A DNA stretch of 64,000 bases from Archivesica marissinica (lineage: Eukaryota > Mollusca > Bivalvia > Venerida > Vesicomyidae). A program made the position numbers and the translations under genes. Positions 9,501-17,807 of this stretch are shown in pieces (positions within the stretch are counted from its first letter, which is position 1; every line of letters starts with the position of its first letter). Under the pieces are notes generated by a model. The model saw only the letters and a list, made by a program, of their open reading frames with translations. It had not been told where the DNA came from and ran no database searches. The stretch lies in contig CM026390.1 of NCBI GenBank assembly GCA_014843695.1, positions 94,597,009 through 94,661,008 of the forward strand. The letters run 5' to 3'.

Positions 9501-11371
9501 TGGAATTTAAATACCTTGCCTAAGGGTACAACCGTAATGGCTCCAGTGGGGCTCGAACTCCAGGCCTTTCGCACCTGAAGTGAACGCGCATCCTAGTTTA
9601 GTTCACTTGTCGCGCTTCCTAGTTTAGTTCCCGATACTGGCTGCCAGCTACGATACTGGCACGATACTGGCTGCCAGCTACGATACTGGCACGATACTGG
9701 CTGCCAGCTACGTACTGGCACGATACTGGCTGCCAGCTATAATACTGGCTGCCAGCTACGATATTGGCACGATACTGGCTGCCAGTTACGATACTGGCAC
9801 GATACTGGCTGCCAGCTACAATACTGGCTGCCAGCTGCGATACTGGCACGATACTGGCTGCCAGCTACGATACTGGCACGATACTGGCTGCCAGCTACGA
9901 TACTTGGCAGCTACGATACTGGCTGCCAGCCATGATACCGCAACGATACTGGCTGCCAGCCACGATACTGACTGCCAGCCACGATACTGGCTGCCAGCCA
10001 TGATACCACCACGATACTGGCTGCCAGCCATGATACTGTCATGATACTGGCTGCCAGCCAGCCACGATACTGTCAGCCAGCCAGCCACGATACTGTTAGC
10101 CAGGACATCATGTTGTGTCTATAGTTGTATTTTTTTGTGGGGGGGGGGTGGAGGTCGGAGTATACAAGTAAACAATGCCATAGCTACCTCCGTGTAATAT
10201 TACCAAATATATGACTGATGGTTATTGTGTCATCGGCAGCGTTTAATCTGTTTGCATTGTTAACTGTTGGACTACCATGTGTAGTTGAATTAAACTTGAT
10301 TGCGAAGCAAGTTTTAACAACTTATAATCACTCTCGTTGGCGAGGATGAAAGCGTAAATGTGGTCATTCGTGTGGGAGGAAACCAGAGTACCCAGAGAAA
10401 ACCCATCGTACCATCTCACATACTTCCCGGTCCGAGGATCGAACCCGGGTTACATTGGTGAGAAACGAGCAATCTAACCACTGCGCTAATCGACCGTGTC
10501 TTTGTTACATGTACATGATTATTCAGTGATCAGGGCCAATGCTGATTATTATTTACAGTGTACATGTACTGCAAATATAACAATAGTTTAAGATGCATAT
10601 ATAAACCAGGATCTCCTCGTATGTTGCCTGTTTGCGAATATGGATTTTTTGGACCATTTTTGCACATATGAAATGTATGTAAATGTAGATTATTCCCAAC
10701 ACCCGGGAAACACATCAGTTAGACTATTATGCCACCCGGGACATGGGGGACACAACGGTTAGATATAAGATTATTCTGCTGTGTGGAAGATGAGGGCACA
10801 TGAGTTTAAAAGTGGAAGCTGCTGAACTGGAGACATTACAATACTGATTGACCAAACCGCTCATATGTAACTACAATACTGATTGACCAAACCGCTCATA
10901 TGTAACTACAATACTGATGGACCAAACCGCTCATATGTAACTACAATACTGATTGACCAAACCGCTCATATGTAACTACAATACTGATTGACCAAACCGC
11001 TCATATGTAACTACAATACTGATGGACCAAACCGCTCATATGTAACTACAATATTGATGGACCAAACCGCTCATATGTAACTACAATATTGATGGACCAA
11101 ACCGCTCATATGTAACTACAATATTGATGGACCAAACCGCTCATATGTAACTACAATACTGATTGACCAAACCGCTCATATGTAACTACAATATTGATGG
11201 ACCAAACCGCTCATATGTAACTACAATACTGATTGACCAAACCGCTCATATGGTAACATGACATAACGTATATTCAAATTTTGCTTCCAGGCTAAAACCC
11301 CAGAACAGTGGAAGATAAGCGATGGTGCCGTGTCAAAATCTCCACCATGCCGGGGAGGGGCTGGCTTGTGA
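497..11371 (+). CDS. BOLA1: BolA-like protein 1 (BOLA1-like), 5 exons, 5' partial
   Basis: Exons 497-547, 2821-2872, 5183-5247, 9284-9352 and 11291-11371 join in phase to 105 residues ending in TGA. Key stretches are PVELSIRKKL, LDVINESNMHSVPKGSETHF, VIVVADKF, RHRLINEILQEEL, GVHALSI and AKTPEQW, with the tail SPPCRGG. This is the order and spacing of the BolA fold and closely resembles animal BOLA1, down to the TPxQW and SPPC tail. BOLA1 is a mitochondrial protein that works with glutaredoxin 5 in [2Fe-2S] cluster handling. The two histidines used for cluster binding in the family (in NMHSVP and GVHAL) are present. All four introns have GT-AG ends, and each contains at least one minisatellite. 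The N-terminus with any mitochondrial presequence lies left of the window: no ATG precedes the first exon in frame. BOLA2/BOLA3 are less likely because of the C-terminal tail. Confidence 0.9.
555..766 (-). mobile_element. tRNA-derived SINE, family B
   Basis: The minus strand reads GTCCGATTAGCGTAGTGG (A-box region), then GGTTCGATCCTCGG (B box), then a body ending in the tail GTGATTAATATAAGTTG. It sits eight bases after BOLA1 exon a's donor. Other copies are at 4103, 10285, 12956, 22320, 32528 and 36742. Confidence 0.75.
934..2437 (+). repeat. 35-bp minisatellite made of the A-box segment of a tRNA-Ser-like SINE
   Basis: About 43 tandem copies of a 35-bp unit containing TTGTCGAGTGGTTACGGTCG and CTGACTTGTCTTCCG. 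The last copy runs straight into the rest of the SINE (TATACCACTGTAGCC, then the B box GGTTCGAGCCCCG). A complete relative is at 44687. The array fills the first BOLA1 intron. A distinctive block near 1234 recurs near 1724, exactly 490 bp (14 units) later, so it has higher-order structure. Confidence 0.92.
2438..2600 (+). mobile_element. 3' part of tRNA-Ser-like SINE (family C) behind the 35-bp array
   Basis: It continues the last array unit with TATACCACTGTAGCCTATCG, the B box and a body containing GAGAAAGTTGGCAGTTTCTT, as in the full copies at 44687-44942 and 27311-27564. Confidence 0.75.
2620..2680 (+). mobile_element. Fragment of SINE family A 3' end
   Basis: The sequence CGCTCATATGGGAAACTGGT and the following AGCGACG match the conserved 3' end of the Thr-like SINE (copies at 21598, 31017, 33311). 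It lies directly behind the family C element. Confidence 0.5.
2821..2872 (+). CDS. BOLA1: BOLA1-like exon b
   Basis: The acceptor has a strong T-rich tract ending TTTCTTTCTTGCAG. It encodes PAVLDVINESNMHSVPK plus one base of the next glycine codon. The donor AAAAG|GTTTGT is immediately followed by, and homologous to, the 25-bp minisatellite that fills the intron. Confidence 0.88.
2873..3913 (+). repeat. 25-bp minisatellite starting at the BOLA1 exon b donor
   Basis: About 42 tandem copies of a 24-25 bp unit with TGCTTGTTTGACCATAGCAA and a short CACAA link. The first copy aligns (11 of 14 bases) across the splice donor AGGTTTGTCTGACC. Confidence 0.93.
4103..4292 (+). mobile_element. tRNA-derived SINE, family B
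   Basis: It starts GTCCGATTAGC, lacks a few bases of the A-box region, and has the B box GGTTCGATCCTCGG. It ends with TTAGAACTTTCTTCGCAATC and an A/T-rich tail with two AATAAA. The 66-residue + frame here is an artefact. Confidence 0.75.
4411..5024 (+). repeat. 37-39 bp minisatellite carrying antisense 5' splice-site consensus
   Basis: About 16 tandem copies of a unit with TGTCATGCTCATACTTACCT and GTTGTCCTTCCTCCAAG. On the opposite strand many copies read CAACAG|GTAAGTATGAG, a full-consensus 5' splice site. The 39-bp period is a multiple of three, which explains the long open frames of 215-250 codons; they are not genes. Confidence 0.92.
5080..5178 (+). repeat. Short AT-rich tandem repeat before BOLA1 exon c
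   Basis: Three to four copies of an about 33-bp unit with ATTACCGTAATTACATTTTT. It ends at the acceptor tract of exon c. Confidence 0.7.
5183..5247 (+). CDS. BOLA1: BOLA1-like exon c
   Basis: The acceptor is TTTTTTGTTTCAG and the donor is AAG|GTAAAT. It encodes (G)SETHFKVIVVADKF followed by DNLPLIK, the central strand of the BolA fold including the conserved GSETHF motif. Phase 1 at entry and phase 0 at exit fit both neighbouring exons. Confidence 0.9.
5433..5572. mobile_element. pogo/Tigger-like MITE, 140 bp
   Basis: It begins CAGTCAAACCTGT and ends with the near-inverse ACAGATTTGACTG. TA is present on both sides. Related copies are at 12150, 34283 and 35071. Confidence 0.75.
5676..6094 (+). 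repeat. 61-bp minisatellite derived from the B-box region of SINE family D
   Basis: About eight copies of a 61-bp unit (shorter in copies that lack CTTGCCCCTCACCA) containing ACTGTAGGTTTGAATCCCAC and TATAAGTATTGATGTTCAGC. The sequence around TTTGCCCCTCACCGCTGTAG in the family D SINE at 51075-51222 (minus strand) is the evident source. Confidence 0.88.
6092..6653 (+). repeat. 22-bp minisatellite derived from the body of SINE family D
   Basis: About 25 copies of CAGCTGGCTTGTGGAAGGTG plus two bases. The family D SINE at 51075 reads AGCTGGCTTGTGGAAGGTTG on the minus strand, followed by GTGGTTCTACC. The array likewise exits through GGTCGGTGGTTCTAC at 6658. Each unit carries a CAGCTG E-box. Confidence 0.9.
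6688..9232 (+). repeat. 30-bp minisatellite, about 84 copies, in BOLA1 intron 3
   Basis: The unit contains ACGACTTTCTACACAATACA followed by AACAGTATGT. Variants (CAATACAATACA, CGACATTC, GTAAGACTT) recur in the same order at distance (for example GTATTTACGACCTTC near 7246 and again near 8742), so blocks of units were duplicated. Units between about 7870 and 8290 are unusually short and indel-rich. The frames of up to 403 codons here are artefacts. Confidence 0.95.
9284..9352 (+). CDS. BOLA1: BOLA1-like exon d
   Basis: The acceptor is TTAATTTTTCAG and the donor is a full-consensus GTAAGT. It encodes 23 residues, RHRLINEILQEEL then QSGVHALSIV, the helix and last strand of BolA with the invariant histidine. 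It starts about 50 bp after the end of the 30-bp minisatellite. Confidence 0.9.
9370..9610 (-). mobile_element. SINE, family E
   Basis: The minus strand carries GGAGTTCGAGCCCCACTGG (B-box-like), a body with ATGGATTCCATCAGGAATGA-like sequence and the tail GTGATTTATATAAGTTG. Other copies are at 38573 and 51578. The tail is close to that of family B. Confidence 0.65.
9634..10105 (+). repeat. 30-bp minisatellite (CGATACTGGCTGCCAGCTA)
   Basis: About 16 variable copies of CGATACTGGCTGCCAGCTAC plus GATACTGGCA, with many copies lacking the second half. The core CTGGCTGCCAG is itself a short inverted repeat. Confidence 0.9.
10285..10495 (-). mobile_element. tRNA-derived SINE, family B
   Basis: The minus strand starts near CGATTAGCGCAGTGGTTAG, has the B box GGTTCGATCCTCGG, and ends with CTTGCTTCGCAATCAAG. 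It lies in the last BOLA1 intron. Confidence 0.75.
10833..11252 (+). repeat. 35-bp minisatellite in the last BOLA1 intron
   Basis: About 12 near-identical copies of a unit with ACAATACTGATTGACCAAAC and CGCTCATATGTAACT. It ends about 40 bp before the acceptor of the terminal exon. Confidence 0.92.
11291..11371 (+). CDS. BOLA1: BOLA1-like terminal exon
   Basis: The acceptor is TTTTGCTTCCAG. It encodes AKTPEQWKISDGAVSK then SPPCRGGAGL and a TGA stop at 11369-11371. The TPxQW and SPPCxGG tail is typical of animal BOLA1. Confidence 0.9.
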   Translation, partial: AKTPEQWKISDGAVSKSPPCRGGAGL

Positions 11372-11503
11372 CAACAAACCCAACTAGATAAACTGTCTGT
11401 ACTATGTGCTGCTGGTCGACATATTGTGATCGTTACAGGGCATGGAAGGACACAGAATGAAATGTTGTTTATCGCTTAAATGGTCGGAACTCTGCATAGG
11501 CAA

Positions 11504-11509
11504 AATAAA
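11504..11509 (+). terminator. Poly(A) signal for the BOLA1-like gene
   Basis: A canonical AATAAA lies 133 bp after the BOLA1-like stop codon, so the 3' UTR would be about 150 nt. No competing AATAAA is seen between the stop codon and this site. Confidence 0.6.
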
Positions 11510-11645
11510 CCTTCTAAGAAATGTTCTATAAGTTCAACAGTAACTACTGATTAAAAAGATATTTACATAATTTTCCGATAGATTGGTAAATAATTTAAAT
11601 TAGTCCAGCTGAAATGTGTCTCGTGGTATGAAAAATGTCTGCAAC

Positions 11646-11872
11646 CCTACATACGCACAACCCTACATACCTACATACGCACAACCCTACATACGCACAA
11701 CCAAATCTCATACTTCCAAGTTTTAATGACATACAATTAAAGCTGTTTATAACTGCAAGCAGGAACAATCCAACAAATGTGTACCCGGTAATCACAGGTC
11801 TGGGTAATCACAGGTCCCGGTAATCACAGGTCTCAGTAATCACAGGTCCCGGTAATCACAGGTCTCGGGTAT
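11646..11872 (+). repeat. Two short tandem repeats in the BOLA1-DUS1L intergenic region
   Basis: Four copies of an about 16-bp unit CCCTACATACGCACAA lie at 11646-11705. About six copies of GGTAATCACAGGTCTC lie at 11790-11872. Confidence 0.7.
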
Positions 11873-12149
11873 CAAGTCGTCTGGTATGTAAGCAACTAGA
11901 CCACATTATTATTCATACTAATTTACAAAAATCGAAATTAAAACAGTAGGAACAGTTATCCAAAAATGAACATACATGTGATCATATTCCCCGTATACAT
12001 GGCAACCAGAATATCCTGCTCACCTAGACCTGGGGCTGGCTCATAAAGCTGTATTAGCTAGATAAATAATTTTCAGATACAATCTAAATAAAACTATTCC
12101 TTCCGACACTATGTCCATTATTTGAAGGTTTGGTACTAAATATCATGTA

Positions 12150-12327
12150 CAGTCAAACCTGTCTTAAGCAGCCAGCCATGGGAATCACAGAAAGTGGCTG
12201 CTTAACACAGGTGGCTGCTTAACACAGGTCAAATGTATAATAAAACAACATATTGGGAATCTGGAAACTGGCTGCTTAATACAGGGTGGTTGCTTAATAG
12301 AGGTGACCACTAACACAGGTTTGACTG
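12150..12327. mobile_element. pogo/Tigger-like MITE, 178 bp, intact ends
   Basis: Perfect 13-bp terminal inverted repeats CAGTCAAACCTGT / ACAGGTTTGACTG, with TA on both sides. There is no coding capacity. It is the best copy of its family in the window. Confidence 0.85.
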
Positions 12328-12365
12328 TATATCACATGGCAATCAACCTGAATTCAATCCTTTAA

Positions 12366-12608
12366 CCCATTTCATTCTGGATACATTTAAAAGGCTTTTG
12401 CAAACAACATAGATCCAAATCAGCCGCAGCGTAACGCTGCGGGCTGATCAGGATCTATGTTGTTTGCTACATAGCCAAGTGTCTTAGCAAGATCATCTGA
12501 ATAGCCAACAGCGTAGAGCCTGATCAGACGGAAAGTTCCGTGGCGGTTCATCTGGCTCTATGTTCTTTACAAATACTTTTGTTTGACCGGTATCCAGAAT
12601 GAAGTGGG
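12366..12608. mobile_element. piggyBac-like MITE with internal hairpins, 243 bp
   Basis: Termini CCCATTTCATTCTGGATAC and the near-inverse GTATCCAGAATGAAGTGGG; TTAA on the left and ATAA on the right. It contains a strong hairpin at 12401-12466 with arms CAAACAACATAGATCC / GGATCTATGTTGTTTG. A near copy is at 35201-35439. Confidence 0.8.
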
Positions 12609-12705
12609 ATAAACATGGAATATAGTTATGCAAATGCCTTGTAAGTTTTCTTTTCATTTGAACTAATTAAAATAATTTGTATGCATTATGTGGTGGCGAC
12701 TTTAA

Positions 12706-12902
12706 TCCTTTCAACACCACAGACCTCTAAATAGGCTTATAAAAAGTGTAGATCCAGATCTGCCCATTTTGCCAGTAATTACTATTTTTAGACAAAATTA
12801 CCCATTTTGTTAAATGAACTGGTCCAAATGTAATTTTCTTATCAATTTATTGATCTAAAATTATCATGCACCAGTCCATGTCAGTTACTTGGTGTTGAAT
12901 GG
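12706..12902. mobile_element. TTAA-type MITE, CCTTTCAACACC family, partly deleted
   Basis: It starts after TTAA with TCCTTTCAACACCAC and ends near GGTGTTGAATGGC. It lacks most of the central hairpin present in the copies at 32999 and 46646. Confidence 0.65.
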
Positions 12903-12955
12903 CTTACACCAAATTACATAGTTTCACCTAACTTGAACAAATTGGTGAACAGGCT

Positions 12956-13183
12956 GTCCGATTAGCGCAGTGGGTAGCGAGCTCGCTTCTCACCAATGCA
13001 ACCCGGGTTCGATCCTCAGACCAGGAAGTATGCGAGATGGTACGGTGGTCGCCAGATCGGACAGGTGGGTTTTCTCCAGGTACTCCGGTTTCCTCCCACA
13101 CGAATGACCACATATACGCTTTCATTCTCATCAACGAAAGTGATTAATAAAAGTTGTTAGAACTTGCTTCGCAATCGTTGCAC
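12956..13183 (+). mobile_element. tRNA-derived SINE, family B, full-length copy
   Basis: It shows GTCCGATTAGCGCAGTGGGT (A box), GGTTCGATCCTC (B box), the body TGGGTTTTCTCCAGGTACTC and CACACGAATGACCACATATA, and the tail TTGTTAGAACTTGCTTCGCA. It borders directly on the 37-bp array. Confidence 0.82.
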
Positions 13184-13187
13184 ATAT

Positions 13188-16100
13188 AACCAGGGGGAGT
13201 GTGTATAGTACAGACATCTGATACACCCAGGGGGAGTGTGTATAGCACAGCACTCTGGTACAACCAGGAGGAGTGTGTATAGCACAGACATCTGATACAC
13301 CCAGGGGGAGTGTGTATAGTACATACATCTGATACAACCAGGGGGAGTGTGTATAGTACAGACATCTGATACAACCAGGGGGAGTGTGTATAGTACAGCA
13401 CTCTGGTACAACCAGGGGGAGTGTGTATAGTACATACATCTGATACAACCAGGGGGAGTGTGTATAGTACAGACATCTGATACAACCAGGGGGAGTGTGT
13501 ATAGTACAGACATCTGATACAACCAGGGGGAGTGTGTATAGTACATACATCTGATACAACCAGGGGGAGTGTGTATAGTACAGACATCTGATACAACCAG
13601 GGGGAGTGTGTATAGTACAGACATCTGATACAACCAGGGGGAGTGTGTATAGTACAGACATCTGATACAACCAGGGGGAGTGTGTATAGTACAGACATCT
13701 GATACAACCAGGGGAGTGTGTATAGTACAACTCTGATACAACAGGGGGAGTGTGTATAGCACAGCACTCTGATACAACCAGGGGGAGTGTGTATAGTACA
13801 GCACTCTGATACAACCAGGGGGAGTGTGTATAGCACAGCACTCTGATACAACCAGGGGGAGTGTGTATAGTACAGCATCTGATACAACCAGGGGGAGTGT
13901 GTATAGCACAGCACTCTGATACAACCAGGGGGAGTGTGTATAGTACAGCATCTGATACAACCAGGGGGAGTGTGTATAGTACAGCACTCTGGTACAACCA
14001 GGGGGAGTGTGTATAGTACAGCACTCTGGTACAACCAGGGGGAGTGTGTATAGTACAGACATCTGATACAACCAGGGGGAGTGTGTATAGTACAGCACTC
14101 TGGTACAACCAGGGGGAGTGTGTATAGTACATACATCTGATACAACCAGGGGGAGTGTGTATAGCACAGCACTCTGATACAACCAGGGGGAGTGTGTATA
14201 GTACAGCACTCTGGTACAACCAGGGGGAGTGTGTATAGTACAGACATCTGATACAACCAGGGGGAGTGTGTATAGTACAGACATCTGATACAACCAGGGG
14301 GAGTGTGTATAGTACAGACATCTGATACAACCAGGGGGAGTGTGTATAGTACACACATCTGATACAACCAGGGGGAGTGTGTATAGCACAGCACTCTGGT
14401 ACAACCAGGGGGAGTGTGTATAGTACAGACATCTGATACAACCAGGGGGAGTGTGTATAGTACAGACATCTGATACAACCAGGGGGAGTGTGTATAGTAC
14501 ATACATCTGATACAACCAGGGGGAGTGTGTATAGTACATACATCTGATACAACCAGGGGGAGTGTGTATAGTACAGACATCTGATACAACCAGGGGGAGT
14601 GTGTATAGTACAGACATCTGATACAACCAGGGGGAGTGTGTATAGTACAGACATCTGATACAACCAGGGGGAGTGTGTATAGTACATACATCTGATACAA
14701 CCAGGGGGAGTGTGTATAGTACATACATCTGATACAACCAGGGGGAGTGTGTATAGCACAGCACTCTGATACAACCAGGGGGAGTGTGTATAGTACAGCA
14801 CTCTGATACAACCAGGGGGAGTGTGTATAGTACAGCACTCTGATACAACCAGGGGGAGTGTGTATAGTACAGCACTCTGATACAACCAGGGGGAGTGTGT
14901 ATAGTACAGCACTCTGATACAACCAGGGGGAGTGTGTATAGTACAGCACTCTGATACAACCAGGGGGAGTGTGTATAGTACAGCATCTGATACAACCAGG
15001 GGGAGTGTGTATAGTACAGCACTCTGATACAACCAGGGGGAGTGTGTATAGTACAGCACTCTGATACAACCAGGGGGAGTGTGTATAGTACAGCACTCTG
15101 ATACAACCAGGGGGAGTGTGTATAGTACATACATCTGGTACAACCAGGGGGAGTGTGTATAGTACATACATCTGATACAACCAGGGGGAGTGTGTATAGT
15201 ACAGCACTCTGGTACAACCAGGGGGAGTGTGTATAGTACATACATCTGATACAACCAGGGGGAGTGTGTATAGTACAACACTCTGATACAACCAGGGGGA
15301 GTGTGTATAGTACAGACTCTGATACAACCAGGGGGAGTGTGTATAGTACAGACATCTGATACAACCAGGGGGAGTGTGTATAGTACAGACATCTGATACA
15401 ACCAGGGGGAGTGTGTATAGCACAGCACTCTGGTACAACCAGGGGGAGTGTGTATAGTACAGCACTCTGGTACAACCAGGGGGAGTGTGTATAGTACATA
15501 CATCTGATACAACCAGGGGGAGTGTGTATAGTACAGACATTTGATACAACCAGGGGGAGTGTGTATAGCACAGCACTCTGATACAACCAGGGGGAGTGTG
15601 TATAGTACAGCACTCTGGTACAACCAGGGGGAGTGTGTATAGTACATACATCTGATACAACCAGGGGGAGTGTGTATAGTACAGACATCTGATACAACCA
15701 GGGGGAGTGTGTATAGTACAGACATCTGATACAACCAGGGGGAGTGTGTATAGCACAGCACTCTGGTACAACCAGGGGGAGTGTGTATAGCACAGCACTC
15801 TGGTACAACCAGGGGGAGTGTGTATAGTACATACATCTGATACAACCAGGGGGAGTGTGTATAGTACAGACATCTGATACAACCAGGGGGAGTGTGTATA
15901 GCACAGCACTCTGATACAACCAGGGGGAGTGTGTATAGTACAGCACTCTGGTACAACCAGGGGGAGTGTGTATAGTACATACATCTGATACAACCAGGGG
16001 GAGTGTGTATAGTACAGACATCTGATACAACCAGGGGGAGTGTGTATAGTACAGACATCTGATACAACCAGGGGGAGTGTGTATAGTACAGACATCTGAT

Positions 16101-17493
16101 ACAACCAGGGGGAGTGTGTATAGCACAGCACTCTGATACAACCAGGGGGAGTGTGTATAGTACAGCACTCTGATACAACCAGGGGGAGTGTGTATAGTAC
16201 AGACATCTGATACAACCAGGGGGAGTGTGTATAGTACAGACATCTGATACAACCAGGGGGAGTGTGTATAGTACAGACATCTGATACAACCAGGGGGAGT
16301 GTGTATAGTACAGACATCTGATACAACCAGGGGGAGTGTGTATAGTACATACATCTGGTACAACCAGGGGGAGTGTGTATAGTACATACATCTGATACAA
16401 CCAGGGGGAGTGTGTATAGTACAGACATCTGATACAACCAGGGGGAGTGTGTATAGTACAGACATCTGATACAACCAGGGGGAGTGTGTATAGTACAGCA
16501 CTCTGATACAACCAGGGGGAGTGTGTATAGCACAGCACTCTGATACAACCAGGGGGAGTGTGTATAGTACAGCATCTGATACAACCAGGGGGAGTGTGTA
16601 TAGTACAGCATCTGATACAACCAGGGGGAGTGTGTATAGTACAGCACTCTGATACAACCAGGGGGAGTGTGTATAGCACAGCACTCTGATACAACCAGGG
16701 GGAGTGTGTATAGTACAGCACTCTGATACAACCAGGGGGAGTGTGTATAGTACAGCACTCTGGTACAACCAGGGGGAGTGTGTATAGTACAGCACTCTGG
16801 TACAACCAGGGGGAGTGTGTATAGTACAGACATCTGATACAACCAGGGGGAGTGTGTATAGTACAGCACTCTGGTACAACCAGGGGGAGTGTGTATAGTA
16901 CATACATCTGATACAACCAGGGGGAGTGTGTATAGTACAGCACTCTGATACAACCAGGGGGAGTGTGTATAGTACAGCATCTGGTACAACCAGGGGGAGT
17001 GTGTATAGTACAGACATCTGATACAACCAGGGGGAGTGTGTATAGTACAGACATCTGATACAACCAGGGGGAGTGTGTATAGTACATACATCTGATACAA
17101 CCAGGGGGAGTGTGTATAGTACAACATCTGATACAACCAGGGGGAGTGTGTATAGTACAGACATCTGATACAACCAGGGGGAGTGTGTATAGTACAGACA
17201 TCTGATACAACCAGGGGGAGTGTGTATAGTACATACATCTGATACAACCAGGGGGAGTGTGTATAGCACAGCACTCTGGTACAACCAGGGGGAGTGTGTA
17301 TAGTACATACATTTGATACAACCAGGGGGAGTGTGTATAGTACATACATCTGATACAACCAGGGGGAGTGTGTATAGCACAGCACTCTGGTACAACCAGG
17401 GGGAGTGTGTATAGTACATACATTTGATACAACCAGGGGGAGTGTGTATAGTACAGACATCTGATACAACCAGGGGGAGTGTGTATAGCACAG
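13188..17493 (-). repeat. 37-bp minisatellite, about 116 copies, behind the DUS1L stop
   Basis: The + strand unit is ATACAACCAGGGGGAGTGTG followed by TATAGTACAGACATCTG; variants carry GCACTCTG, CATACATCTG or CACAGC. On the minus strand the unit has no stop codon in any frame, so three overlapping frames of 1,433-1,470 codons stay open. Because 37 is not a multiple of three, each frame cycles through all three readings with a 37-residue period. The array starts about 70 nt after the DUS1L stop and may lie in its 3' UTR. Confidence 0.95.
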
Positions 17494-17565
17494 AAACCTT
17501 TCTCTTCCCCACATAAATTTTAAAATAACAGTGAAAGCCCATTGGCAATTTTATATCATCACGAG

Positions 17566-17807
17566 TCATGTTGCAGCGTCTGTCTGTTCCACAGGAATGT
17601 TTGTATAGCCGCTATTTGCAACATCACATGACTTTGTTATGTCATTAGTTATATCACTTCCTGTACACATATTTGTGATGTCACTTCCTGTAGTCACTAT
17701 TTCTGCTTTACCATCTGCAGTAATGTTGGCATTCGATTTAATTGTATCATCATTTTCTCTATTTCGCTTTTGAAGACCTGGGTGTGAAGTAAAGTGAATC
17801 CTGTGAC
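17566..17807 (-). CDS. DUS1L: DUS1L terminal coding exon
   Basis: Acceptor CTTCACTGTTTCAG. After the split glycine it reads [18 protein letters not shown] and then a polar tail ending PVEQTDAAT and TGA (17566-17568). GHRIHF matches the GHGLLF end of the cysteine-cluster region in other DUS1L proteins. The polar tail shows no recognisable similarity. The stop is followed within about 70 nt by a 4.3-kb array. No clear AATAAA was found close by on this strand. Confidence 0.85.

Noticed and set aside
13131..17569. Three overlapping minus-strand frames of 1,433-1,470 codons as a giant secreted or cysteine-rich protein
   Set aside because: The frames are the three readings of one 37-bp tandem repeat, all equally open, with no start context, signal or domain. 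The long frame reflects absence of stops in the unit. Kept only as a finding.
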